Origin: Corynebacterium mastitidis DSM 44356
GTDB taxonomy: Bacteria > Actinomycetota > Actinomycetes > Mycobacteriales > Mycobacteriaceae
Reading direction: 5' to 3'
Length of the DNA: 64,000 nt
Assembly: GCF_000375365.1 (NCBI RefSeq)
Contig: NZ_AQXB01000003.1
Location: 205,033 to 269,032 of the forward strand
The stretch's first letter is position 1. Each line of letters begins with the position of its first letter. This document shows, piece after piece, positions 30,042 to 38,805 of this stretch. The position numbers and the translations under genes are program-made. Under the pieces are notes generated by a model. The model worked only from the letters and a program-made list of their open reading frames with translations. It was not told where the DNA came from and did not search any database.

Positions 30042-30118
30042 TGGTCGGGATAACAGGATTTGAACCTGCGACCTCCTCGTCCCGAACGAGGCGCGCTACC
30101 AAGCTGCGCCATATCCCG
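30042..30118 (-). tRNA. tRNA-Pro (anticodon CGG)
   Basis: The reverse complement begins CGGGATATGGCGCAGCTTGG, with a D-arm (GCGCAGCTTGGTAGCGC), an anticodon arm whose loop TTCGGGA carries CGG, a T-arm with GGTTCAAATCC, an acceptor strand ATCCCG with discriminator A, and an encoded CCA (30042-30044). Length is 77 nt including CCA. The CGGG start and the overall sequence match other actinobacterial tRNA-Pro genes. Confidence 0.96.
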
Positions 30119-30218
30119 TGGTGCTCACAACACTCTAGTGCAGCCCGGCGAGGTTCGGCAAAACACCTGGTAAAACCGGCGGCTCGCCGCTCCGCCCCGG
30201 AGCCGTCCCAGCCCCTTC

Positions 30219-31115
30219 CTAGCCGCGCCGCTCCGTGATGCGCAGCAGCGTGGCCGAGGGGCGGCAGAACAGCCGCACGGGCGCGTACTTGGAGGTGCCC
30301 AGCCCATTGGAGACGTGCATGGCCATGCCCTCGAACTCGTGCAGCCCGGAGGCGCGCTCCCGGTCGATCCCGCAGTTGGTGATGATCGCCCGGCCGCCGG
30401 GCAGGCACACCTGCCCGCCGTGGGTGTGCCCGGAGAGGGCGAGCTGGTAGCCGTCGCGGGCAAAGCGGCGCAGCACGCGGGGCTCGGGGGAGTGCGCGAG
30501 CGCCAGGGCGAGGTCGGCCTCGGGGTGGGGCGCGCCGGCGATCTCCTCGTAGGAGTCGAGGTCGTGGTGGGGGTCGTCCACCCCGGCGGCGGCGATGCGC
30601 ACGCCGCCCGCCTGGAACTCGTGGCGGGCCTGGTTGGCGTCCAGCCAGCCGTGCTCCAGGAAGGCCGCGCGCATGCCCCGCCAGGGCAGGTCCACGTAGG
30701 AGGGGGTGCGCTTGCCGCCCACGAGGTAGCGCAGCGGGTTCACCGGGCGGGGCGCCCAGTAGTCGTTGGTGCCGAACACGAAGAGCCCCGGGCGCTGCAG
30801 CAGCGGGCCGAGCGCGGCCAGGACGGCGGGCACGGCGCGCTGGTCGGAGAGGTTGTCCCCGGTGTTGACCACGAGGTCGGGCCGCAGCGCGTCGAGGGCG
30901 CTGACCCAGGCGATCTTGGCCCGCTGCCCCGGGATCATGTGCAGGTCGGAGACGTGGAGCAGCCGGAACTCCGGCCTGCCGCGCAGCGTTCCGGGGGGCA
31001 GCAGCGGCAGCTCGTGCTGGTGCAGTTGAAAGCGGGTGAGTTCGGTAAAACCCCAGGCCGCGGTGGCCAGTCCGGCGCCGCCGAGGGCGGTTGCGAGTTT
31101 GCTCATCGTGTGCAC
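30219..31115 (-). CDS. Metallophosphoesterase (YkuE-like, Rv3683 type)
   Basis: 298 residues with a short hydrophobic N-terminus. Dinuclear metal centre motifs: LLHVSDLHMIPGQ (D-x-H), DLVVNTGDNLSD (GD), VFGTNDYWAP (GND/GNH equivalent), LALAHSPEP and LSGHTHGGQVCLP (GH-x-H). This fits the calcineurin-like phosphoesterase family. M. tuberculosis has the same gene next to ponA2. Substrate unknown; membrane-associated cell-envelope lipid substrates are known for YkuE-type relatives. Confidence 0.88.
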   Translation of the reverse strand: MHTMSKLATALGGAGLATAAWGFTELTRFQLHQHELPLLPPGTLRGRPEFRLLHVSDLHMIPGQRAKIAWVSALDALRPDLVVNTGDNLSDQRAVPAVLAALGPLLQRPGLFVFGTNDYWAPRPVNPLRYLVGGKRTPSYVDLPWRGMRAAFLEHGWLDANQARHEFQAGGVRIAAAGVDDPHHDLDSYEEIAGAPHPEADLALALAHSPEPRVLRRFARDGYQLALSGHTHGGQVCLPGGRAIITNCGIDRERASGLHEFEGMAMHVSNGLGTSKYAPVRLFCRPSATLLRITERRG

Positions 31116-31187
31116 CCGCCTCAGCCTACCCGCCCGCCCCGGCCGGGCGTGACGCGCGCGGGTAGGTCGCGGGTAGGTTCGGAGGGT

Positions 31188-31658
31188 ATGAGCGATATGA
31201 AAAGCACCCTGCGCGGGGACCTCAAGGAAGCCATGAAGGCGAAGGACAAGAACCGAACCGGCACCATCCGCATGCTGCTGGCCGCCATCCAGGAGGAGGA
31301 GACCAAGGGCACCAAGCGCGAGCTGGGCGACGAGGAGGTGCTCAAGGTCATCGCGCGCGAGATCAAGAAGCGCCGCGAGTCCGCCGAGGTCTACGCCGCC
31401 AACGGCCGCCAGGAGCTTGCCGACGCCGAGCTGGCGGAGGTCGAGGTCCTGCGGGGTTACCAGCCCGAGCAGCTCGACGACGCCGCCCTGGCCGCGCTGG
31501 TGGCCGAGGTGATCGCGGAGATGGACCTCGCCCCCACGATGAAGCAGATGGGCCAGGTGATGAAGCAGGCCACCGCCAGGGCCGCCGGGCGGGCCGACGG
31601 CAAGCGGCTCTCCGGGGCGGTTAAGTCTGCCCTAAGCGCTCCCGCAGGCGAGAGGTAA
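31188..31658 (+). CDS. GatB/YqeY domain protein
   Basis: 156 residues: MKSTLRGDLKEAMKAKDKNR, then TIRMLLAAIQEEE, EVLKVIAREIKKRRESAEVY, and LRGYQPEQLDD, with MGQVMKQATARAAGRADGK at the end, the complete YqeY family pattern. These are helical proteins resembling the tRNA-binding tail of GatB; their function is unclear. The ATG at 31188 has GGAGGG upstream, though the frame is open far upstream. The 3' end overlaps that of the convergent ponA by 38 bp. Confidence 0.9.
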   Translation: MSDMKSTLRGDLKEAMKAKDKNRTGTIRMLLAAIQEEETKGTKRELGDEEVLKVIAREIKKRRESAEVYAANGRQELADAELAEVEVLRGYQPEQLDDAALAALVAEVIAEMDLAPTMKQMGQVMKQATARAAGRADGKRLSGAVKSALSAPAGER

Positions 31659-34041
31659 GCTCCTCGAGCTCCGAGGTGTCGATGGTCGGCAGGGCGGGCG
31701 GCTCGCTCGTCGCGCTGGGGCGCGGCGCCTCGGAGGTGGGGGTGGGTTGCCGGGTGGGGCGGGCGCCGTCGGAGACGTCCAGGGTGACCAGGCTGCCGGG
31801 CCGCAGGCCGTCGGGGCTGTCCACGCGCACGCCCATGACAGTGCCGCGCGGCGTCCCCTCGCCGGGCACCTGCTGGGTGTTCACGGTCAGGCCGGCGTCC
31901 TCGAGCAGGGCGCGCGCCTCGTCGTCGTCCTTGCCCGTGGCCTCGTCCACGGCGGTCTGCAGGCGGCCGCGATCGAGGTCCCGGTTGTAGTCCGGGAGGT
32001 TGCCGCCCACGGCCTGGGGGACGGCGGTGGCCCACTGGAACCAGGTATCGGCGGGCTCGTTGCCGCCGAAGAGGCTGCCCTCGCCGCACTGCTGCACGGG
32101 GCCGGTGCACAGCGGCAGGTTCTGGGTGCCGTCGTTGTAGATGTACGGGGCGGCGGAGATGTTGGAGTTAAAGCCCAGGAAGGCGGAGGACATGTGGGAC
32201 TCCGTGGTGCCCGTCTTGGCGGCCACGGGGGAGCCCCAGCCCACGGCCTGCGCCGCGCGCGAGGCGGTGCCGGAGACGGCGTCCTCGGAGAGCGCCTGCA
32301 TGAGGGCGTTGGCGGTCTGGGGATCCAGGACGTCCTCGCACTCGGGGCGCTCCAGGGGCACCTCGTTGCCGTCCCTATCCGTGATGGAGGCGATGGGGTT
32401 GGGCTCGCACCAGCGGCCCCCGGAGGCGATGCTGGCGCCCACGTTGGACAGCTCCAGCGCGTTGACGGCGGTGGGGCCCAGGGTGAAGGAGCCGAGGTTG
32501 TGGTCCTTCATGTAGTCCGCGATGGAGGCCTCGCCGTCGAAGCTGCCCGGCGCCGCGTAGGAGCGCAGCCCCAGGTCCACGGCGAGGTCCACCACGGGGG
32601 CCACGCCCACCTGCTGAATGAGCTGCACGAACGTGGTGTTGGGGGAGTGTGCCAGGGCGTCCTTGAGCGTCATCTGGGGGGCGTAGGTGCCCGCGTTTTC
32701 CACGCAGTAGGTGGACTCCGGGCAGTTGGGCGCGCCGCCCTCGCCCATGCCCACGGCCTCGTAGCGCGTGGGCACGTCCAGCATGGTTTCCAGCCCCATG
32801 CCGTTGTGGATGGCCGCGGCGGCGGTGAACACCTTGAACACGGAGCCCGCGCCGTTGCCCACCATGGAGGTGGGCTGCGGCATGAGGGTCTCGCCGTTCT
32901 CCGGGTCCAGGCCGTAGTTGCGCGAGGTGGTCATGGCGAGGATGTCCCGGGAGTCCGCGCCGGGGCGCACCACGTTGAGCACCTCGGCCACGCCGGGGGT
33001 GCCGGGGGAGACGTTGGCGGTCACGGTGGCGCGCGCGGCGTCCTGCACCTGCGGGTCGAGCGTGGTGCGGATGGTGTAGCCGCCCTTGGTGAGCACGTCC
33101 CTGGGCAGCCCCTTGGACTCCAGGTAGGTGAGCGCGTAGTCGCACATGAAGCCGCGATCCCCGGCGGTGATGCACCCGTTGGGCAGGGACTCGGGGTTTT
33201 CCTGCACGCCGAGGGGCTGCCGCTTGTACTCCTCGGCGCGGGCGGCGTCCAGGGCGCCGTAGGAGACCATCGCGTCGAGCACCGTGTTGCGGCGGTCGGT
33301 CACGCCCTCCGGGTTGGTGTAGGGGTCCAGGACGGAGGAGGACTGCACGATCCCGGCGAGCATCGCGGACTGCGGCACCGTGAGGTGCGCGGCGGGCACG
33401 CCGAAGTACGTGCGCGCGGCGGCCTCCACGCCAAAGCTGTTATTGCCAAAGGGCACGAGGTTGAGGTAGCGGGTGAGCACCTCGTCCTTGCTGAGGAGCT
33501 TGTCGAGGTCCGAGGCCATCCGCATCTCGCGCAGCTTGCGGGGCACGGAGGTCTCGATGGCGGCGCTGCGCTCGGCGTCGTCCTTGGCGTCCACGAAGAG
33601 CAGGTAGTTCTTGACGTACTGCTGGTTTAGGGTGGACGCGCCCTGGGCCACGCCGCCGGAGGTGAAGTTGGTGACCAGCGCGCGCATGGTGCCCTGCATG
33701 TCCACCCCCTCGTGCTCGTAGAAGCGGCGGTCCTCGATGGCCACGATGGCGTCCTTCATGGGCTGCGCGATCTGCTCCGAGGCCACCTCGTAGCGGCGCT
33801 GATCGTAGATCCAAGCTATGGGCTCGCCGGTGACGTCCGTGATGGTGGTGACGCCGGGGGCGTGGCCGTCGGTGAGGTCCGCGAGGTTGGACTCCATCGT
33901 CGTGTTGGTGCGCTGCACCGCTACCCCCGCGATGCCGGCGGCGGGGGAGAGGGCTATGGCGGAGACCACCCCGATGCTTGCGGTGGCACCGACGATGGTG
34001 GTCAGCGATTTGGCGATAGACACGTGCTCAACCCTACGCAT
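31621..34041 (-). CDS. ponA: Class A penicillin-binding protein (PonA2/PBP1-like) with PASTA domain
   Basis: An 806-residue bifunctional peptidoglycan synthase. N-terminal membrane anchor (residues 10-42). Glycosyltransferase 51 domain: AIEDRRFYEHEGVDMQG and ASTLNQQYVKNYL. Transpeptidase domain: SVFK (SxxK, about residue 390), SPN, and KTGTT (about 610). One PASTA domain at roughly 690-755 (EARALLEDAGLTVNTQQVPG), followed by a Pro/Thr/Ser-rich tail. Pairs with divergent whcA as M. tuberculosis ponA2 does with whiB4. Confidence 0.94.
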   Translation of the reverse strand: MRRVEHVSIAKSLTTIVGATASIGVVSAIALSPAAGIAGVAVQRTNTTMESNLADLTDGHAPGVTTITDVTGEPIAWIYDQRRYEVASEQIAQPMKDAIVAIEDRRFYEHEGVDMQGTMRALVTNFTSGGVAQGASTLNQQYVKNYLLFVDAKDDAERSAAIETSVPRKLREMRMASDLDKLLSKDEVLTRYLNLVPFGNNSFGVEAAARTYFGVPAAHLTVPQSAMLAGIVQSSSVLDPYTNPEGVTDRRNTVLDAMVSYGALDAARAEEYKRQPLGVQENPESLPNGCITAGDRGFMCDYALTYLESKGLPRDVLTKGGYTIRTTLDPQVQDAARATVTANVSPGTPGVAEVLNVVRPGADSRDILAMTTSRNYGLDPENGETLMPQPTSMVGNGAGSVFKVFTAAAAIHNGMGLETMLDVPTRYEAVGMGEGGAPNCPESTYCVENAGTYAPQMTLKDALAHSPNTTFVQLIQQVGVAPVVDLAVDLGLRSYAAPGSFDGEASIADYMKDHNLGSFTLGPTAVNALELSNVGASIASGGRWCEPNPIASITDRDGNEVPLERPECEDVLDPQTANALMQALSEDAVSGTASRAAQAVGWGSPVAAKTGTTESHMSSAFLGFNSNISAAPYIYNDGTQNLPLCTGPVQQCGEGSLFGGNEPADTWFQWATAVPQAVGGNLPDYNRDLDRGRLQTAVDEATGKDDDEARALLEDAGLTVNTQQVPGEGTPRGTVMGVRVDSPDGLRPGSLVTLDVSDGARPTRQPTPTSEAPRPSATSEPPALPTIDTSELEELTSRLRERLGQT

Positions 34042-34090
34042 TTTGTCCCCAAACGGGAACCCTCCCCGCCCCCGTTAATGTGATCCATTC

Positions 34091-34105
34091 GACATATGGT
34101 ATGTC
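34091..34105. promoter_or_regulatory. Palindrome between ponA and whcA
   Basis: GACATATGGTATGTC is a near-perfect palindrome (GACATA, 3-bp centre, TATGTC) in the short divergent region. It lies about 55 bp before the proposed whcA start and 50 bp before ponA, and is unusually A/T-rich for this genome. A regulator site or part of overlapping promoters is plausible. No binding protein is assigned. Confidence 0.4.
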
Positions 34106-34158
34106 CTGTGAATACACTTACGGGCGAAGAAGTGCAGGAGTACCAAAGGAGAAAAGCG

Positions 34159-34482
34159 GTGACTGCCTCCCTTGTTCACGAGCCCGGCGGCCCCCTCCCC
34201 GCCACCGCGCACGAGCGCGACCAATGGATCGCGCTCGCCCAGTGCCGCGACGTCGATCCCGACGCCCTCTTTGTCACGGGGGCCGAGCAGCGCAGGGCCA
34301 CGCGCATCTGCCACGGCTGCCCCGTGCTCTCCCACTGCCGCGCCGAGGCCCTAGATAATAAGGTGGAGTTCGGGATATGGGGCGGCCTGACCGAGCGGCA
34401 GCGCCGGACCCTCCTGCGCAATCACCCGGAGATCACGAGCTGGGCGGAGCACTTCGCGGCGGGCGGGGACCTTCCCGGATAG
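34159..34482 (+). CDS. whcA: WhiB-family Fe-S transcriptional regulator
   Basis: 107 residues from the GTG at 34159, which has AAAGGAGA eight bases upstream; the frame is open to 34096. Four cluster cysteines: AQCRDVDPD, then RICHGCPVLSHCRA (C-x2-C-x5-C). The C-terminal turn GIWGGLTERQRRTLL is the WhiB signature, followed by basic residues. By position beside ponA it corresponds to M. tuberculosis whiB4 and C. glutamicum whcA, both linked to oxidative-stress responses. The symbol rests on synteny. Confidence 0.88.
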   Translation: MTASLVHEPGGPLPATAHERDQWIALAQCRDVDPDALFVTGAEQRRATRICHGCPVLSHCRAEALDNKVEFGIWGGLTERQRRTLLRNHPEITSWAEHFAAGGDLPG

Positions 34483-34507
34483 CCGCGCCCCGGCTACAGT
34501 GAGGGGC

Positions 34508-34663
34508 ATGACAACTTGGGAATACGCCACCGTGCCACTGCTCACCCACGCCACCAAGCAGATCCTGGATACCTGGGGGGAGGACGGCTGGGAGCTCGTG
34601 TCCGTGGTGCCCGGCCCCAACCCGGAGAACGTGGTGGCCTACATGAAGCGCGAGGTGAGCTAG
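34508..34663 (+). CDS. Small DUF4177-like protein
   Basis: 51 residues: MTTWEYATVPLLTHATKQIL, then TWGEDGWELVSVVPGP and a final MKREVS. The W-E-Y start and the GWELVSVVPG core are typical of DUF4177 proteins. It corresponds to the short Rv3678A-type gene in mycobacteria. The TAG stop abuts the ATG of the RidA gene, so they are probably translated together. Function unknown. Confidence 0.85.
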   Translation: MTTWEYATVPLLTHATKQILDTWGEDGWELVSVVPGPNPENVVAYMKREVS

Positions 34664-35122
34664 ATGATCTCCGAGCGCCTGGCCGAGCTGGGCATCGCCC
34701 TCCCCGCCGTGGCCGCGCCCGTGGCCTCCTACGTGCCTGCCGTGCGCGTGGGTAACCAGGTGTGGACCTCCGGGCAGCTTCCCTTCGTGGAGGGCACCCT
34801 GCCCGCCACCGGGCAGGTGGGCAAGGAGGTGAGCCCGGAGGAGGCGGCCGGCTACGCGCGCACCGCGGCGCTCAACGCCCTGGCGGCCATCGACGCCCTC
34901 GTGGGCATCGATAACGTGGCCCGCGTGGTCAAGGTGGTGGGGTTTGTGTCCTCCGCCCCGGACTTCCACGGCCAGCCCCAGGTCATCAACGGTGCCTCCG
35001 AAGCGATCGGGGAGATCTTCGGCGAGGCCGGAGTGCACGCGCGCTCCGCCGTGGGCGTGGCGGAGCTGCCCCTGGACGCGCCCGTGGAGGTCGAGGTGAT
35101 CGCGGAGCTGACCGCGCCGTAG
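34664..35122 (+). CDS. RidA family protein (YjgF/YER057c/UK114)
   Basis: 152 residues. The family pattern is clear: YVPAVRVGNQVWTSGQLPF, then NALAAIDALVGIDNVARVV, and EIFGEAGVHARSAVGVAELP with the conserved Arg. RidA proteins hydrolyse reactive enamine/imine intermediates. This is the longer actinobacterial subgroup, in which deaminase activity is uncertain. It follows the DUF4177 gene without a gap. Confidence 0.92.
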   Translation: MISERLAELGIALPAVAAPVASYVPAVRVGNQVWTSGQLPFVEGTLPATGQVGKEVSPEEAAGYARTAALNALAAIDALVGIDNVARVVKVVGFVSSAPDFHGQPQVINGASEAIGEIFGEAGVHARSAVGVAELPLDAPVEVEVIAELTAP

Positions 35123-35169
35123 GCGCGCGGGGATGGGCAGACACGCGGGCGGGCGCTAAGCTGAAAGGC

Positions 35170-35982
35170 ATGCAGCATCCTGCCTACAGTCAGCTTCGGC
35201 CCGTCACCACATCGGCCTCTGTTGTTCTGTGCCCCAACCCCAGCTACGCGGCGTTGGAGGGCACCAATACCTGGGTCATCAAGGGCCCCGAGGATGAGCG
35301 CTCCCTCATCATCGATCCCGGCCCCGAGGATGAGGGCCACCTGAACGTTGTGCACTCCAAGGCGGGGGAGGTGGGGCTGATCGCCCTGACCCACCGGCAC
35401 CACGATCACGCCGACGGCGCCCAGCGCTTCCGCCAGCTCACGGGTGCTCCCATCCGGGCCATGGACCCCGCCCACTGCCACGGCGCCGAGGCGCTGCGCG
35501 ACGGCGAGGTGCTCGCTATTGAGGGGGTCACCCCCCACGTCGAGGTGGTGCACACCCCCGGCCACACGGGGGACTCCGCCTGCTTTTTCGTGTGGCCCGG
35601 CGTCCCCGGGGAGTCCACGCTGGAGGGCATCATCACCGGCGATACCATCGCGGGCCGCCACACCACCATGATCTCCGAGACGGACGGCAACCTGCGCGAT
35701 TACCTCTCCTCCCTGGAGCTTCTGGAGCGGCGGGGCAAGGGCGTGCCGCTGCTGCCGGGGCACGGCCCCGACGGGGAGGACACCTCCGCCTTCGCCCGCA
35801 AGTACATCGACCGCCGCCAGTACCGCCTGAACCAGATCCGCGAGATCTGGCGGGAGCGCGGCAAGGACATCGAGCTGCGCACCCTCATCGACCTCATGTA
35901 CGACGACGTCGATCCCGTGCTGCGCGGCGCCGCCGAGCAGTCCACGCGCGTGGCGCTGCGGTACCTGGAGGAGAACGCCTAA
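35170..35982 (+). CDS. MBL-fold metallo-hydrolase (LACTB2-like)
   Basis: 270 residues. Metal-binding motif THRHHDHADG (HxHxDH type), further ligands in HTPGHTGDS and ITGDTIAGR, and a C-terminal helical region RRQYRLNQIREIW typical of LACTB2/Rv3677c-like proteins. GTNTWVIKG at the start is also family-typical. Starts at the ATG at 35170 with GAAAGG upstream and is followed by a terminator. Likely a hydrolase or nuclease; substrate unknown. Confidence 0.9.
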   Translation: MQHPAYSQLRPVTTSASVVLCPNPSYAALEGTNTWVIKGPEDERSLIIDPGPEDEGHLNVVHSKAGEVGLIALTHRHHDHADGAQRFRQLTGAPIRAMDPAHCHGAEALRDGEVLAIEGVTPHVEVVHTPGHTGDSACFFVWPGVPGESTLEGIITGDTIAGRHTTMISETDGNLRDYLSSLELLERRGKGVPLLPGHGPDGEDTSAFARKYIDRRQYRLNQIREIWRERGKDIELRTLIDLMYDDVDPVLRGAAEQSTRVALRYLEENA

Positions 35983-36000
35983 CTGTCGGCGCGCTGCACG

Positions 36001-36023
36001 GAGGCCCCTCGGGGCCTCTTTTT
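36001..36023 (+). terminator. Terminator after the MBL-fold gene
   Basis: GAGGCCCC (36001-36008) pairs with GGGGCCTC (36011-36018), followed by TTTTTC. A compact factor-independent terminator. Confidence 0.9.
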
Positions 36024-36064
36024 CTTTGCCCGTTCTGTGCCCGCCGTTCCCGGCGCCGCGCGCT

Positions 36065-36393
36065 GAGGGGTGCCGGTGGCTGGCATGTGGGGCCTGCGGG
36101 CCTTCAGGCGGCACCCCTTCGGTCCGTTTCTCCTGCGGCCGACGCTGCCTGCGTATCGACGCCGCCCCGGGCGGGCCCGCCGCGCTAAGGGGTGCCACTG
36201 CGGGGGTGGGGAAGCTCGTGGGGCGCGAGGTGGCACCCCTTGGCGCCGCGCCCCGGGTCGGGGCCGGGTCGGTTTCCGGCGCGCCTCGTGTTCAACTCGA
36301 ACGCCTTCTCCTCGTGCCGTTCGTCCCTCGCGCGGCCTTAGGGGTGCCACTGGGGCCCGGGGCGGGCGTCGAGACCCGCCGATGGCACCCCTT
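36065..36393. repeat. Cluster D of 55-bp inverted-repeat units (3 copies)
   Basis: Units at 36065-36119, 36187-36241 and 36339-36393 are each exactly 55 bp with arms (G/A/T)AGGGGTGCCR and YGGCACCCCTT around unrelated 33-bp cores. The cluster lies between the terminators of the convergent MBL-fold gene and glxR, so it is not needed as the terminator of either gene. Confidence 0.88.
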
Positions 36394-36456
36394 GGCGCGC
36401 CGCCGGAGCGCGCCGTGGCCGAGGTCGCGGCGCGGAGAGACGGCAAAACCCGACGC

Positions 36457-36496
36457 GAAAAAGCCTCCCCTGGGCGCGCGGGGCGCCGGGGAGGCT
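36457..36496 (-). terminator. Terminator of glxR
   Basis: On the minus strand AGCCTCCCC pairs with GGGGAGGCT over a GC-rich loop, followed by TTTTTC. It is placed 20 bp after the glxR stop. Confidence 0.9.
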
Positions 36497-36517
36497 CAAG
36501 GAGAAACGGGAGTGGGT

Positions 36518-37201
36518 TTAGCGAGCGCGGCGGGCCAGGTGCTCGGTGTCCACGATGAGCACGGACTTGCCCTCCAGTCGAATCCAGCCGCGGTGAGCGA
36601 AGGTGGCCAGGGCCTTGTTCACGGTCTCGCGGGAGGCGCCCACGAGCTGGGCGATCTCCTCCTGGGTGAGGTCATGGTTGACGCGCAGCGCGCCGCCCTC
36701 CTGGGTGCCAAAGCGGTTGGCGAGCTGGAGGAGGGTCTTGGCCACGCGGCCGGGCACGTCGGTGAAGATGAGGTCGGCCAGCGAGGCGTTGGTGCGGCGC
36801 AGGCGGCGCGCGAGGACGCGGAGGAGCTGCTGAGCGATCTCGGGGTGCTCGTCCACCCACTGGCGCAGCATGGCGGCGTCCATGGTGGCGGTGTGGACCT
36901 CGGTGACGCACACGGCGGAGGAGGTGCGGGGACCGGGGTCGAAGATGGACAGCTCGCCGAACATGTCGGAGGGGCCCATGATGGTGAGGAGGTTCTCGCG
37001 GCCGTCCGGGGAGTGCCGGGAGAGCTTCACCTTGCCGGAGGTGATGATGTAGAGGCGGTCGCCGGGCTCGCCCTCGTTGAAGATGGTGGAGCCTCGGGTG
37101 AAGCGGGCCGTCTCCATCTCCTGGATGAGGTTGTTGACGGCCGTGGGGTCTACCCCCTGAAAGATTCCGGCTCGGGAAAGAATGTCTTGTACAACTTCCA
37201 C
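36518..37201 (-). CDS. glxR: cAMP-responsive global regulator GlxR (CRP/FNR family)
   Basis: 227 residues from a GTG at 37201 with GGAGA upstream (frame open to 37252). The protein is nearly superimposable on C. glutamicum GlxR as I recall it. Cyclic-nucleotide domain: [34 protein letters not shown] (phosphate-binding cassette with Glu, Arg, Ser). Helix-turn-helix: [21 protein letters not shown]. It controls a large regulon of carbon, respiration and stress genes. M. tuberculosis crp lies in the same neighbourhood beside nth. Confidence 0.95.
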   Translation of the reverse strand: MEVVQDILSRAGIFQGVDPTAVNNLIQEMETARFTRGSTIFNEGEPGDRLYIITSGKVKLSRHSPDGRENLLTIMGPSDMFGELSIFDPGPRTSSAVCVTEVHTATMDAAMLRQWVDEHPEIAQQLLRVLARRLRRTNASLADLIFTDVPGRVAKTLLQLANRFGTQEGGALRVNHDLTQEEIAQLVGASRETVNKALATFAHRGWIRLEGKSVLIVDTEHLARRAR

Positions 37202-37579
37202 AGTTTCTCCATTCAAGGTGCGGACGCAGAACTCCGGACCTTGTTCCTCCACGCCCAGGACGGTGGCCCTGGGCGGCTAGCAGGCGGAGTACGCCCGCCT
37301 GGTGTACTCGCGCTGATAGTGTTTATCCCGGATTGGATCTGCGCATTAACGTGAAATTGTGAACCAGCACCCACTGTACAAGGGACTTGGCGTTCCTCGC
37401 ACGGCGTGCGCGACTCGACGGGCTCCCGATGGTGCCGGGCTGTGACCCGCTAACTGGAGTCTATAGGAGTTCGTAAATGGTCTATAACTAACCGGGGGTG
37501 GTGGCTTGGAACCGGCAGGGCAGTGTGGGTGAGCGAGCGCAAATACGTTTAGGGGGAGGAAAATGGCACACTGGAAAGC
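37202..37579. other. Divergent intergenic region glxR-nth
   Basis: About 380 bp with no convincing gene. It contains an inverted repeat GAGTAC (37287-37292) / GTACTC (37304-37309) upstream of glxR, and A/T-richer patches near 37310-37350 and 37450-37495 that probably hold the divergent promoters. I did not find a full GlxR consensus (TGTGA-N6-TCACA). Confidence 0.5.
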
Positions 37580-38233
37580 ATGTCCGATCTCGCCCTCGTG
37601 CGCCGCGCGCGCCGCATTAATCGGGAGCTGGCGCGGGCCTATCCCGACGCCCGCTGCGAGCTGGTGTACTCCAACCCCCTGGAACTCACGGTGGCCACGG
37701 TGCTCTCGGCGCAGTGCACGGACGAGCGGGTCAACAAGGTCACCCCGGCGCTGTTTCGCCGCTGGCGCAGCGCGGAGGATTACGCCCGGGCGGACGAGTC
37801 GGAGGTCGCGGAGTACATTCGCACCACCGGCCTCTACCGCTCCAAGGCGCGCAACCTGGTGGGCATGGGGCAGGCCCTGGTGGCGCGCTTCGGCGGGGAG
37901 GTGCCCCGGGGCATGGACGACCTGGTGAGCCTGCCGGGCGTGGGCAGAAAGACCGCGCTGGTGGTGCGGGGCAACGCCTTCGGCGTGCCGGGCATCGCGG
38001 TGGACACGCACGTGGGGCGGCTGGCGCGCCGCCTGGGCCTCAGTGAGCACAAGGACCCGGTAAAGGTGGAGCGCGACCTCGCCGCCCTGATCGAGCGCCC
38101 GGAGTGGACGATGTTCTCCCACCGCATGATCTTCCACGGCCGCCAGGTGTGCAAGGCGCGCACGCCGCTGTGCGCGCAGTGCCCGGTGGCCCGTCTGTGC
38201 CCGTCTGTGCCCGTCGAGGGGGGCCGTAGATGA
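37580..38233 (+). CDS. nth: Endonuclease III
   Basis: A 217-residue base-excision repair glycosylase/AP lyase for oxidised pyrimidines. Helix-hairpin-helix [15 protein letters not shown] with the catalytic Lys (about residue 124), catalytic Asp in [15 protein letters not shown] (about 142), and a C-terminal 4Fe-4S loop with cysteines spaced C-x6-C-x2-C-x5-C ([17 protein letters not shown]). It overlaps the next gene by 4 bp in the order nth-tlpA-Nudix-marP conserved with M. tuberculosis. Confidence 0.96.
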   Translation: MSDLALVRRARRINRELARAYPDARCELVYSNPLELTVATVLSAQCTDERVNKVTPALFRRWRSAEDYARADESEVAEYIRTTGLYRSKARNLVGMGQALVARFGGEVPRGMDDLVSLPGVGRKTALVVRGNAFGVPGIAVDTHVGRLARRLGLSEHKDPVKVERDLAALIERPEWTMFSHRMIFHGRQVCKARTPLCAQCPVARLCPSVPVEGGRR

Positions 38234-38805
38234 ACAAGCACACGATGGGCTACCTCCTGGCCGTGGTGGCCGTGGCGGCCCTGCTGATCGCGGTGGTGCC
38301 GGGAATGCTGGGCGGGGAGAACCCCGGCGGTGAGCGCCCGGAGGAGCAAGCGCGGCAGGAACCGGTGCCGGAGCGCCCCGGCTGCGCCGCCCTGGGGGTG
38401 GCCGGGGTGGAGCTGGACTGCCTGGGCGCCGAGGCGGCGGCCGACGCCCCCCGGGAGCTCAGCGACGGCGCCGTGACGGTGGTCAACGTGTGGGCGTGGT
38501 GGTGCGCCCCCTGCCGCGAGGAGCTGCCGCTGATGCAGCGCCTCGCCGCCGAGCACCCGGAGTATCGGGTGGTGGGCGTCCATGCGGACCCGCAGGCCGC
38601 GCGCGGGGCCGCCCTGCTAGAGGACCTGGGGCTGGACCTGCCCAGCTTCCAGGATTCGGATAACGCGTTTGCCGCCGCCCTGAGCCTGCCCGGCGTGGTG
38701 CCGGTGACCCTCGTGGTGGTGGACGGGGAGGTGCGGTCGGTGCTGCCCAAGCCCTACGCGGACATGGAGGAGCTGGAGCGCGACGTCCGGGAGGCCGCCG
38801 CATGA
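38230..38805 (+). CDS. Membrane-anchored TlpA/ResA-like thioredoxin
   Basis: 191 residues. N-terminal uncleaved anchor ([21 protein letters not shown]), then an acidic linker and a thioredoxin domain with active site [11 protein letters not shown] (C92 and C95), [13 protein letters not shown] and the cis-Pro region [14 protein letters not shown]. It acts outside the cytoplasmic membrane in thiol-disulfide exchange or cytochrome maturation. Rv3673c is the positional counterpart. Start and stop codons overlap with both neighbours. Confidence 0.9.
   Translation: MNKHTMGYLLAVVAVAALLIAVVPGMLGGENPGGERPEEQARQEPVPERPGCAALGVAGVELDCLGAEAAADAPRELSDGAVTVVNVWAWWCAPCREELPLMQRLAAEHPEYRVVGVHADPQAARGAALLEDLGLDLPSFQDSDNAFAAALSLPGVVPVTLVVVDGEVRSVLPKPYADMEELERDVREAAA

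Noticed and set aside
37202..37579. GlxR autoregulatory site
   Set aside because: Several TGTGA-like half-sites occur, but none has a proper TCACA partner at the right spacing.
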